Shown here: one piece after another, positions 13,889 through 25,790 of the stretch
How the letters are laid out: each line of letters begins with the position of its first letter
Numbering within the stretch: the first letter of the stretch is position 1
Assembly (NCBI RefSeq): GCF_022539315.1
Contig: NC_066313.1
Location: 31,967,059 to 32,031,058 of the forward strand
DNA: 64,000 bases
Direction: 5' to 3'
Source of the DNA: Serinus canaria
Lineage: Eukaryota; Chordata; Aves; Passeriformes; Fringillidae
Made by a program: the position numbers and the translations under genes
Notes under the pieces: generated by a model
What the model was told of the DNA's origin: nothing
Database searches by the model: none
What the model saw: the letters and a program-made list of their open reading frames with translations, nothing else

Positions 13889-14264
13889 TGTGGAGGGCTA
13901 GTTACATGACAAAGGCCACGTAGACATGCTCTGGTTAGCTGACCAAGAATTGGAAAAGTACCGGACCCAGCTAATCTGAGCCCCTGCACCTGCGAGGACG
14001 CTGTGGCCTTGAGTATAGCTGTAGTACGATAACAAGATAATGTAGCTGAGAGAGAGACATGAGAAAAGGGAGATGTAAGTTGTAAGGAATGAGGAAGTAA
14101 GAGGGAACTGATACCTATAGTATAACCAATAGATTGCTTAGTTTACAGAATATGCATGAGCTTATTACTTGTTGTGCATAAATGTCTGATGCTCTAATCA
14201 ATAAACGAAGCTTGCTGAACTCTCACATTGAGCATCCTGAGCCTCCCTCACTGCCACACCTCAC
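13883..14264 (+). mobile_element. Endogenous retrovirus solo LTR with 6-bp target-site duplication
   Basis: The LTR occupies 13889-14258 (370 bp). It begins tgtggagggc and ends ccaca, so it has the canonical TG...CA termini. The direct repeat cctcac immediately flanks it at 13883-13888 and 14259-14264, a perfect 6-bp target-site duplication typical of alpha- and beta-like (class II) retroviral integrases. An AATAAA poly(A) signal at 14200-14205 lies about 55 bp before the 3' end, which fixes the orientation as plus. No internal retroviral sequence (primer-binding site, gag, pol or env) follows, so the copy arose by recombination between two LTRs. The intact duplication suggests a fairly recent insertion. 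The family name is unknown to me. Confidence 0.9.
14200..14205 (+). promoter_or_regulatory. LTR polyadenylation signal AATAAA
   Basis: A canonical hexamer inside the solo LTR, at the position expected near the R/U5 boundary. It could terminate plus-strand transcripts running through this region. Confidence 0.6.
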
Positions 14265-16489
14265 CCCTTCTCTCCTCCCCTCTCTCTCCAACTGACAGAC
14301 AGATCTATTGAAGAATCTGCTCTGGGGTCTCTGGAAACCCATTCCCCAAACTGATCTCTAGTGCTTATGCTTTTATCAGTAATTTCTGGTCTAGGAAGCA
14401 TATAAGTCTCCCAAGTGGACATTCTTCATCCATCTTGCCATAGTTTTCCGACATCATCAGTCTCTGACAGACCATACCTTTCTACTAACTATCTTCTACC
14501 AATCAACCAAAGGTGATATTTTTCTAATAAAAACCTCCATTCTTAAATACCAGTCACCTCAGTTTCTATTCTATATATCAATCAACTTAAAATTCAACAG
14601 GGTATTTTCTCCTTAGTCAGTCTCCAACTGACTTTGCACCTTTGCCTCTGGCTGACCACAGGCATGAAAGGAAAACCATGTGGGCTTAACTCAGATGACC
14701 AGATGATAGCAATTAGTATGGCAACATTTTATTTGACTGGGAGGCAGAGGCAGAAATACAGGTTGCACAGCAGTCTCTGTTTTCTCTTTTCATGCTGCAA
14801 ACACTAAGCATTAGAGTGATGGACAAAGAAAATATGTTCCCTGAAAATTATCTCTTGCTTAAGATTAGGAGTGCAGTGCTTTAGAAAAGCACTAGGAAGT
14901 TTCTAAAGCCTAAGCCACTTTTCCTCATGGGTATCCAAAAATTAAAAAGCACACAAATGCAGCTCTTCTGGCTGTAAAACGCATTGAGAGTGAAAATAAA
15001 AAAGCTCCCGTTCAGATTACTTATCATGTTCTTGTGTTTGTGTCAGTGAGGAAATTTTCTCCTACAGCAGAGCAGCATAAAGCCCAACACTTAAAGGCAG
15101 CTCAAAAAGTTTATATGATTTATCTCGTTCACAGTAAACCAGCTGGCTGCATTCAGAATACCATGAAGACACAAATTAAGCTGCACATCTCACTGCTCTT
15201 TGCAGCTCTGCTCACACATTGATCTCTGCTGGAGTTTCAGTGACATGACATTTCCCTGCAGGATCAATAACCGTGCCTGCAGAGGTGTCTGGGCTCCATG
15301 GTGCACAAGCAACTTTCAGAGCCATTCAGCCCCCCAGCACCACTCTACATAAATACATGGATTTGAATCAAAGGGAGTTGGTGGTGAGAAGCAAATAGGA
15401 AACAACACAATGGTAGAAATAAAAGTTCTCAGTGGAACTGAGTGGAGGAACTGTCAACTGGAAATGTGCAGGCATGGGACAATTAACTCTTTCCAGACAA
15501 AAGCTTAAGAGTAAAAGGATTTTAACAATTTAAAAGTGTCCAGAATATTGGGCAATATTTCAGTAGGTGCAAAGGGCAGATTGAATGGACACATTCTAAT
15601 AGATAAGAGGATAGAAACTGCAGCTGCCAGTCCTATGTCGACTGCATATTTGAAGTTTTGGCTTGGGAAAGCTGGGTTTAGTTCACTCTGACCACCCGAT
15701 CAGGTTCCAAGAAAAATGAGGCTCATTTGGAACTGTCAGACTAACAGAGAGAGAAGGAGAAGGAGAAGAGGTCACAGTATTCTCAAGAATCAGTTTAAAA
15801 TTGGAAGTACCACAGAAATCACATGCTTAGACGTAACTCTGCTGAGAATGACTAAACTTGGAACCTTTATTGGGTAGTGTTACTACTGTCAGTTTAGCTT
15901 TGGCTTTTCTGACTCTTCAGATCCAACTTAAATGTCCTGATTTTTTTCCTAGACCCTTTCAAAGGTAACCATTTAGGCTTTCCCTAAGTGAAGTCTGGCT
16001 GTAATCCCAAACACTTCAGACTCCAGAAAACTCTCAGGCAGTATAGAATGAAACTAAACAATTTGGGTTGATCCACACCAGAGTAGTGCAATGCTCCCCA
16101 GAATGCCTCCTTGGGTGTCCACACAACCTCCCAATACATGCTTTGGGACATAATTGCCATAAAACCACAAGTTTTGAGGCTATGGAAGAGACATCATTGC
16201 ATTTCAGGTTCTTTGAGCTGAAAAATGCATTTGTTTCTGATAACTATTTCTTAGAGCCATGCAGCTGGAGCCATGCTTTGGACTTGAAGCAGACTTGGAT
16301 CAAGTACTGTGCACTGCAAATATAACCAATTCACTCTTCAAAAACCTGTGCTATAGAGGGGATTTAGGAACTACTCTGGATTCCCTGGCTTTGATGCTGG
16401 GAAATACCCTCCGGAGAAGTTTCCTAACAGCATGAATATAACCTTTATAGAATTCCTGTAATAGTCCCTCAGAAATAAAGAGTAGCAAG
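14265..16489. other. Unique noncoding sequence
   Basis: No gene or clear repeat was recognised. A short purine-rich tract lies at about 15750-15770. Open frames such as 15034-15222 (+) and 16068-16325 (+) have no identifiable domain. Confidence 0.5.
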
Positions 16490-16535
16490 ACATTTGAAGA
16501 TCCCTTCCAAACCTATTCTATGGCTGCATTTTGGT
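16490..16535 (+). mobile_element. Possible degraded CR1 3' tail
   Basis: The string gatcccttccaaacctattc followed by tatggctg resembles the CR1 terminal tract ('tcccttccaacc...attctatgattct'). The upstream sequence does not align convincingly, so this is either a very short, old CR1 remnant or a chance match. Confidence 0.35.
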
Positions 16536-19500
16536 TTAGACTCTTCTTGTTCACAAATAGTAACTTTAAGAAAAAAATAGTATATATTACAGAATGCATT
16601 AAATACACAGTATGAAAAGAAACATGTTGGATTATTTATCCACTTTGTTACCCCAATTTTATAAACCTGAAGGGGTTAGGAAGCTTTTTGAAAATAGAGG
16701 TCTCTCAAAATGGTAAATATATTTCTCACTGAATAAAATGAAAACCACAATGATTTCAGGTTTTTCCAAAGCACATGAAACAAAGTTACACAGGCAAAGT
16801 ATACCATTCCATCATCTTTCTGAACAACCAAACTGCTAAATGTTCTAAGTGTTCTATTTGTATGACCTCTGTCATACAATTTTCAGTAAAGTTTAAGGCC
16901 GGGACCCCTCTTGTGTTAGTTGAAACCAATGCTGAAGGGAACAAGCTGAGATATAAAGTGAACACTGTGTCTCCTAAATAAATTCTACATAAATTCTCCC
17001 AACAATTTAACCCACAATGTGTGAAAATCTATGAGTTTATGATTGCCTGAAATTACACCTCTGCTCTTCTGACTTTTTGCTGAGCATATAATCTTATTCA
17101 ATATTAAAACCCACCTCTTTTACCATTGCAGGAATAACACAGCTACTTAAGAAAATGAAAATTCCTACACTTTCATTTGCCATTTTCTTGGGTAATCCTT
17201 TTGGAATTACCAATTAAAAGCCAGAAAAAAAACTTAAATTTACTCATTTGTCCTTCAAAATTGCTTGTTTGAAGCATCTAATACTTTTTAAGATCAATAA
17301 TACTTCAAAAGTCAGCAATGGGACATCATTACAGAGTTCCAGGTTTGTCTTCTGCAAACAATTGCTTATTTCTAAAAATGACCATAATATTATGATTAGG
17401 AGCAGCTGTCAGAAAAGAAGGAAATTTTTGCTCTATCATATCATAATCGTTCTCCTTGGAAACAAATCCAGAAAAGTTGTTGTTCTGTTGCATACTCTGG
17501 AGGATAATCTGAATCTGGAGGTTGCGGAAAAGAAACAAATTGAAGATCTAAGGATTCAAGATCTAAGTGGAGAGTGCACCTGCCCTATAAATTTCAGGAG
17601 GAGCAGCCCTCTACCTGCAGTGCATTTGTCCACAGGGCAGGATATGAGATTCAGCTTCCTGGCTGTATAGATAATGTTATCTCACACTACAGTCAAAAGC
17701 AGAAATAAAAGGTGTCAGAATATAAAGCTCTGTGAAGCTATCTATGGTAAGGTTCTTGTGGAGGTTTTGTGTAGGAAGGGAAATTCTGCACTAATCTGTC
17801 AGCATGCTCCAAAGAAAGTCCTAGGTGGAGTCAGCCCACCCCCCATCAAGGCAGGCAGCTTTAGTGGTGAATAAAATACATGGCCATCTGCAAGTCCTTT
17901 GTTCTCTTCCCTTATCTTTGTGCATTTTTCCATGCCCAGGCAAGGACAGAAATCAGGTATGAAATTGGATGAGTTCCTTGAGCCTTTCCCTAAGGGAGAT
18001 TTTTAGCAGGGAGTCAGGCCTGTGTTCCCACGCCATCATCCATGACTTGAGCATTATCTGCTCTCCCTCATCTATGCCTCAGTCAGATGTGGTCACAGCT
18101 GCTCTGTCTATTTGTCTGATAGAATTATAAATCTGAGCTATCACTTGAGCCAGCTCTGTGCAGGGAGCTGCCTAAGGACAGCATCTGGAGCTGGAAGCTG
18201 GGGAGGAAGAGCCAGATTGTCCTAAGAGCCAGACTGCCAGATCACTGGGCACACATGAAAAAATGAATAGTGAAATAACCTATTAGTCCACATATTTCCT
18301 CCTCCTGCACAGGAAAAAAAGTCTACATTAGTGAGTGATCCAAGGATAGGTACCTGGAGAGACACAGCTGTTGGTAAGGACCATCACTCACACATGAGTT
18401 GTCAGGGAGATTTACATCAGCCTAGTTCTAATTTGCTCCTGTGAACTAAAGGTCCATTAACAGTTGGAGTGCATTTGAGGCAATCCTAGAGCACATCTTG
18501 TGGTCACTTTCATGCCCAAGAAATCCAATTTGTGCACTTCCAGTCTACTCTGCTGTGTGAACAAAAGTACAGTAAAAGGGATGCACAGGTGGTTTTCTTC
18601 AAAAGCTCCCTCCTGACACAAACTCAATCACTAATATTAGATGCATCTTGAAGACAAAATGCACTCTGGAGTTACAGCTACGGCTGTCTACTTGGTGGCT
18701 GACCTGTGCTTTATGTGTGTTTTAACCTGAACCTCTGCCAGAGAGCTGTAAAACATAAAAGCCTGCGAATTCTTGGCTCCCTGGGAAAGGATCTAAAAAC
18801 TCATGTCTCACGTTTTAAGCTGTAAAGGGGAACACTAGACACATTGGTCTTCAAATGCAAAGAGAAGGAGGGAGAAAGAAAGAGAGGGAAGGGGAGTGGA
18901 AATTTATTAGTCTTTGGTACCTAAAATGCTGTCAGCCATTTTGCACTGCCCTCTACAGATGGCATTACTTTACTTCTTTAACTAGGAATGTTCTGCCTAT
19001 TTTATGTGGTGTAATTTACAAGCTGAGGAAAATACCATTACTTTCAGTACATAGGATACAGCTCACTTTGAGCAGGAGCAGCATTACTTTCCTTTCACTG
19101 AGAAAGAGAGTTTTCCTATCAGTATTTTTCAAAAACCAGTACATTCATTTTTTAAAACTCAGTTTCCTAGGCACAAAACAATTTCAAAACCCTGCTTCAT
19201 AAAATATGAACTTTATTTCTGTAACACTTTTTAAAACAGTGTGATTTATTTGTTTAGAATGTGGTTTCCCAATTCATAAATGTAATCTTATGACATCTTG
19301 TTTTAAGATAATTTTATTTTAAGTATTTATGTCAATCAGAAGAATGAAATTAAATACAGCATTCAACTACCAGCATCAGGTACATTTTATTTTGACTCAA
19401 TGGAAGTCCTTGGTGGGGAGATTTCTACAATAAGTAAGTGAGCGATGCTTCCACACCAAAGCTCCCTCACTGATCCTAGGTTTCCAGCCTGTCTTTTTGT

Positions 19501-22500
19501 CACACCACTGCTCCTTGACCCCAGGCAGGACTCGACACCATAGTTAATAAAGATAAGCAGAGATGGAATCTTCAGAAATGTTTTCTGCTCTGTTCTGTAA
19601 AATACCCAGGAAAGGAGGAACAGAGAGAAAACACCAAGAGAGCAGTGACAGGCAAGGCAATGAGACACATGACACAATCATCCCACTTGGCTGCATTCAG
19701 TAACTCTGCTGAATACCTTCATCATCCCAGTCACAAAGGAAACTCCCATACTGTCCAAGGGAACCAGTAAAAGCAGGTTTAACCTTCTTCACAGGATATC
19801 AAAAAGCACCTTTCAGTAGTCCTGGAAGACTCCCCCTTACCCATCTGCACCACACTGGCTGGGCAATGTGCCATATGCATGATTTCCAGCAGTATTTCTC
19901 TGTGAGCACCAGCAAGCTGCGAACATACTTTAAACACTATAAAGATAGAAAAACATGTGTGTATACATGTTCCTAGAGGCAAGAAAGGAAGACATTGACC
20001 TTTTTGGTTCCTTTTAAAGCAAATATTTAAATATCTGAGCATGGACTTGTTTGAGACCCAGGCACTTTCAAACAAGTGAGTAAGTATTGCTGAAAACACC
20101 AGCAACTCAAGAATACCAGAAGTTAATCACTTTACATTCCCTTTTTTTGCTATTACAGACTCATTTTTCCACATAAAACTTTCCATATTGCCTAATAAAT
20201 AAGATAGACATTATAACCTCTGAGCAAAGAGTAATTCTTCAAGCTTTCCATAGAAGAACTATTATGTGGTTCTTCAAGAGATATATATAGCATTTCACTT
20301 TTTCCCCCCTTTATTTTAAAAGAAGTTGGTTCTGAGAAGAAAAGAGAAAATTTGCCTATGTTGGACACTGTTTGCTCAGTATAGGCTTGGCATGAATCTG
20401 CTTTAAAATTCCACACTTCTGTGTTCCCAGAAAGACAAAGCCACAAGAAACTGCAAGTAATGTCCACCACAAGAAACTGCAATTCAGTTCATTGTACAAA
20501 TTACATTCAGCCTTATCCTGTCCTCTCCTCATATTTCTAGTGGTTGAACTGAACTTTATTTAGGCTGAATACCGCCTCACTCACCTGTGTTGATTTCAAC
20601 ACCTAAGCACCTGCTTGAAGAATAACACATTACTTAGAAAAAGGCTGTAGAGCACCATTATCATATCATAATTTATTTGGCAGTGGAATGTAATTTCTGA
20701 AGTTTGGCCCTTGGCTCTGACACACTATCCACTGAGAAATTCATATCCACCCATATCACATTTCCACATATAGTCCATGTTTTCTGTACTGGAGCTGGTC
20801 TTTGGGTTTTTCAGCAGCAGACTGCCACTCAGAAATTCTAATTTACAAACACAGAAGCACTTCACCAAAAAAACAGGAATTCAGAGAAAATTTCTAAATG
20901 GCCACTCAAAGCTGAGATTTAATTTATGGTAAATATCAGGGAGAAAGAACAGTAGAAACATCCTCAAATAGGACGAAAAGCCAGTAAAAGCTATAAACAC
21001 AGAGGAAAAACAATACTGGCCAAGGAAGCATCTTCACTGCATATTACTGAAAACTGAGGAATCCACTAAAGAGAGAGCCCTGCAATATACCCAGTTTCTA
21101 CACCCCCTCCACTGGCAAGAGCAATTTTGGAGACCACGCATTAGCCACATTTATGTCCGGTAGTCCAGGGACAAGGCATTCAGCCAAGAGGAAGGTTCAG
21201 GTGCAGATTTAAAGCAGGCAGAATAGGGCTTCAAATACCTTCCATGCAGTCTGTAGCCAAAGTGTGAAGTGCTTTCTCCCAGAAGCCACCATTTCCTTAC
21301 ATTTCAAAACTATTACTTAACAGGATGGGAAAGTATAACTTATCCTGGTAGGAGAAATGCAAGCCAACATTAACCTAGATTATGCATAATACATTAACTC
21401 ATAAGGGAAGAAGCCAAGTAGCATGGATAAAGATATCAGAAATTTATGGAGGGTATAGATCTCACTGTAAGAAAAAATGTAAGGCTGATTGGATGGGGCA
21501 AAACTGAATAACATTATTTCAGAACTGGTCAATTAAAACATACACGCAAAAAAGTATCAATATATGGAAGAGAAAGGCTATTTTTCTAAGCAAATTTCTT
21601 CAGCATGTCAGCAATACTTCGTGTTGTAACTGAATTCATGGCTTGAAATTATTCAGGGAATGGTTAAATAATGCAATGCATCAAATCCATTTCAAAATTA
21701 ACTGCATTTTCAACTTCCTGGCCACTGCAAATTATTCTCAGTTGTAATTTACAATAGGCAAGTGTTAATTTACCTAACCCATATTTTATGAATATGTATT
21801 GACTAATTGCAAGTCCATGCTTCGGGGTAAATAAATACGCCATTTATATTCAGATAAGTCACACAATCAATTTTCAATCTACTGCCTCAAATACAGTATC
21901 AGACTGTGACAGGTTCATTCGCATTGACACGAGGTGTCATAGTTCTGTGAACTGCAAAATGGAAATGTCAAACATTATTCAGCAGCCACCAGTGGATCAT
22001 GCCCAGCAGTTACATCCACAGCAAAACCTCAGGATATCAGTGGCCTGTCTGCTGCTGTTTGACTACAAATTGAACAAAACTCTAATCTAAGCAGACCAGC
22101 CTTCACCCAGGGATCAGTTGTGGTGGCGATTTTGTTTCCTGTGGTGGACTTCTAATTTGACACTTCCTCAGCTACCCAGAGATGAGAGCAGTACTTCTGC
22201 CATTAGGTAATGGGAGAAAAGTATGGGACTGTGCCCTCTGTGTACTTGGGCTTGGACTTTCAGGTCACAGTCATTGTTAAGAGCAGTTAATCAGGCTTTC
22301 AAATTAGTGAAAAAGGCTTATTCTGCCTCTTTTTTGAGTGTCAGGGCTTATCTTAAACAAATGCTGCATCAGGGATTTTTTTTTTGCTAAGAGAGCTCCC
22401 ACATCACTGGCTGTTTTTTGCACTTTATTCACTACCATTAAAATTTTTCAATTAAATAGAGCATGCTTAAATCATGCTGAAATACCATTCCAGGTTGAAG

Positions 22501-24318
22501 TATTCCTGACCTTTTCTTTTACCAGGCATCTTAAGATTCACTTTCTCTCTCCCAAACTAAATCTGCACACTGAAAGACACAGTCCAGGAGAATCCTTTGT
22601 ATGCTTTGTGCAAGCACACTTCAGAGTCCTGCAGAGAAATAAATACCTTAGTCTGTATAGATTTCTGTGTTCCTTGGATGGGGATTCATTTTCCCTCCTC
22701 TTTCTCCTGATGAATTCCTGAAGGATGACTGAAAAATGACCTGGGTTTTCATTTTCACTGCTTGACTCAGTCACATGAACATAGGCTAATAATGCCACAG
22801 TAGGTGCTCCAGGGTACTGTGCATGCCCTACTTGGGTTTATCCAAGACGTGAGTTCCCTGGAAACCTTCTGTTACCCACAGCAGCAGTGGGGAGGGCATG
22901 GAGGGAGGCCCAAATATTTCAGGTGGACCTAAATCTCTTTATATAGGAAATGAAACTCTGTCCTGACCTATGAACCTGACGGATGAGATCAAGCAGAGGA
23001 GAAACAGTTAAATTTAGCAAACACTGTAAGTTGTTCATTCAGCTACAGCAGTGAAGGTATTCTGATTCACCCAATAACTATTTCCTTACTAGCAGCTTTA
23101 GAGCTATTTAATGATGTCGTTATACCCACAAGACCACCTGTCAAAGAGGGGAACACAATGAAAGTGATGAGGTGGTGGAGTGAGACAAGGAAGATACATT
23201 CATTAGAGACACCAGAAGACAGCTGGTGTTATTGGGCATAAAAAGGAGGTTGGGGAGCCTTGTTAAAAGTTATGTAGTCTCCTAAAGAATTACAGAAAAA
23301 AAAACAGCAAAAAAGTTTGGTGTTACAGAAAAAGGATTGGCAGCTACAGGCCTCCTTTAGTTATACTTCAAATTAAGGGAAATACAGACAAAAGAGTAAA
23401 TCACAGTTTTAATCAGTACTAAAAAAAGATTAATTAAAAAAAAAAATCTCCCAGTTTCATTTCTTGAATTGGTGTGGGGTTCAGTGAATAGTTTAAATGG
23501 AGTCTGCAGACTTGAGTTAATTACTTGCATTAGCATTTCAGATGGCTTCCATGTAAATACCAGCTATTTGGTGTGCTATGGTCATAGACAAAAAGCAAGA
23601 TAAATGCTTGATTTCCCTCATAAAGTCCTAAATTATGTCATTTAATAGGTAGTCAACAGCATAGGGATTGAATGATACATGCTTTTGTAAACAGCTCTGG
23701 GATCTAATTAATTGGGACAAATTATCCAAAGCAGCTTGGCATTGAGGAAGGAGGACAGACTCAGGGAGAAATGACAGATGGATAGAGTGAAAATAAAGGA
23801 GAAAGACCTTCACTGCTCTTGAAGAGCTGAGCCTTAAGGCCACTCTGAAATTATCTTGCATCACAGTTTCGTGGCTCATTATTATGTATGTGACACCTAA
23901 ATGTTCTTATTTGCTGCATAGCCCTGTGCCCAGAATTTAATTTCTCATTGGAGGATTAGACCCAAAAAACGGGGAAGTTTTAATGGTAGCTGAGTGTGTG
24001 GTTGGGGCTGCTCAGCTTGGACCCTCCAATCTCATCCTGTAACAAAGCTGTTCTCAGCTGTGTGGGCAGAAGCTTCTAGAAGGATGAGCCCTGAGTCCCA
24101 GGAGGCAACAGCCAGCAGCTATAAGAAGTTGGGTGAGTCAGAATATAAGATATTCCTCCCTCCCCAATCCCATAACTGAGAGAAGTGGGCAGAGATTCCC
24201 TGAGCCATGGCCTGAAGTCTCCTGGAGAAGTTTCCCCTGCCCCTCTTCAGTCTGCTACTGCACCGCAGTGTCTCCTGTGGGATGATGATGCCATGTCACA
24301 CACTAACACCAAATATAC
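16536..24318. other. Long unique stretch; possible conserved noncoding block near 21.6-21.96 kb
   Basis: No gene or recognisable repeat was found. Some open frames exceed 100 codons (17248-17670 +, 140 codons; 18855-19202 +; 22338-22721 +), but none shows a known motif. A purine-rich tract lies at about 18856-18898. The segment 21600-21960 is AT-rich with several homeodomain-type TAATT/ATTA cores and an unusual lack of low complexity, which hints at a conserved regulatory element; this is inference only. An open frame with an adjoining GTGAGT donor-like site occurs at about 24050-24140. Confidence 0.45.
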
Positions 24319-24735
24319 CATAGAATAGTTTGGGTTGGAAGGGAACCTTCAACATCATCTAGTTCCAATCCACCTGCTCTGGGCAGGAACACCTTCCACT
24401 AGAGCACCTTCCACTGGGTCAGAGCCCCACTCAACCTGTCCTTGACTATTTCCAGGGATGGGGTGGTCACAACTCTGGGCAATCTGTTCTAGAGTTTTAC
24501 CACTCCCATTGTAAAAAGCTTCTTCCTTCTATCTAGCCTGAATCTACCTTCAAACCAGTACCCCTTATCCTACCACAACAGGATAAAATGTCCTTCCCCA
24601 CATTTCTTTTAAGCTCCCTTTTAAGTAATGAAAAGCTGGAATAAGTTCTCTCTGGAGCTTTCTCTGCTCTAGACTGAAAAACTCTAAATCTCCAAGCCTT
24701 TCCAGGGCAGATGTCCCACCTGTGAGTAAAAGTGT
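24319..24735 (-). mobile_element. CR1 LINE fragment, 3' end, antisense to + strand
   Basis: Read on the plus strand this is a clear reverse-complemented CR1 tail: catagaatagtttgggttgg, then gggaaccttcaacatcatct, ctctgggcaggaacaccttc, and later gggatggggtggtcacaact and gcaatctgttctagagt. That order matches the conserved last ~400 bp of avian CR1. Compared with the usual pattern, the tract caccttccact appears twice (about 24390-24416), a small local duplication. The copy fades at about 24735 near tccagggcagatgtcccac, so it is 5'-truncated. The open frame 24533-24748 on the minus strand lies within it and is not a host gene. Confidence 0.92.
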
Positions 24736-25524
24736 TTTGGGTATTCAAACCACTTTAGTCTGCTGTCACTTCAATCTCAAACCATGATACCTACCCCTGG
24801 AACACAATCCTGTTCCCACAGGCTGCTTAGAGCCCTTTGTCAGTAGCTGAGTGTATAAATATTAATGGACATGGAGGATTGTCACCAGCATACTGATAGA
24901 GCAAGACAAATAAATTGTGTGGTTTACACATGCCTGGCATGTACAAACATCTGGCATGCACATGCATCATTTTAAATTCAGACAATATAATCAGAAGTCA
25001 ATGAGATACTGGCATTTTTGCTCCTGACAGAATGCACAGAACTTGACCATACACCACACAGCACATCCAAGCACTGACAACAATTCTTGCCTTCAGCTCC
25101 TTTCTCTTCACTTCCACAAACACTCTAGCAAGCAAGGACCCTTGTGAAATACCAAACCATCTGCTGATCTAACTTCATTGGAATTTCTTCAGTGGGATTT
25201 CTTCCAGTACAGAATTTGACTGGGCAGTGTTTGGCCCATCCAGTGATACATCAGCACTGTAGGACATTCACAGAGGTTTCTTGCAGTTGTGCCTTATCAA
25301 TCTTCACCCCAGAACATCACAGTCACTGACTTAGGAAGCAACCACAACAAAATTTAGACAGTTCAGTCTGTAAAGATGCACAGACTATGCATAGCCTGTC
25401 TCCTGCCTCTCAGCCCTGAGACCTGAGTTCTTGCTCTGACATTGAAATCCTTCCCTATCATGCCACCAACTATCTATTCATTTCCCTTCTGCATTGTTTT
25501 CTCCAGGTATGACCAGGCTGCTGT
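24736..25524. other. Unique spacer between two CR1 fragments
   Basis: No gene was seen. The sequence between the two antisense CR1 copies does not align to CR1 by eye. Confidence 0.5.
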
Positions 25525-25790
25525 TAGGCTCCTCCAAAGCCACCTCTTTACTAAGCTCAACAAGACCCATGCCCTCAGCCTTTCCTCACAGGGAAAGTGC
25601 TGCAACCCCTCATGATTTTGGTGGCCATCATGCAAGTTCAACCAATTTCTTGTACATACAGACCTAACACTGGACCCAAAACTCCACTGGTTTTCTAATG
25701 AGCACTGAGTGATGATCACTTTTTTTGGTCTACCTATTTACCTGCTGATACAGCTCAGAATGTTGTTGACTTTCATTCCAAAATTAAAAA
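25525..25790 (-). mobile_element. CR1 LINE fragment (internal 3'-UTR/ORF2-end region), antisense
   Basis: The plus strand reads ctcctccaaagccacctctt, then ccctcagcctttcctcacag, gattttggtggccatcatgc and later ctgctgatacagctcagaat and gttgttgactttc. These are reverse-complement CR1 landmarks in the correct order ('ctcagcctttcctcacagg', 'ttggtggccctc', 'cccaggatacggttggctttc'). The piece overlaps the upstream CR1 copy in consensus coordinates, which implies a separate insertion rather than one element split by later DNA. It is strongly diverged and lacks the terminal tail. The minus-strand open frame 25474-25719 is part of it. Confidence 0.75.

Noticed and set aside
17248..17670. 140-codon plus-strand open frame
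   Set aside because: No family resemblance, and part of it is overlapped by another frame on the opposite strand. Such lengths are expected by chance across 64 kb and six frames.
24050..24140. Exon-like segment ending in a GTGAGT donor
   Set aside because: The acceptor side has a poor pyrimidine tract and the translation has no homology I recognise.
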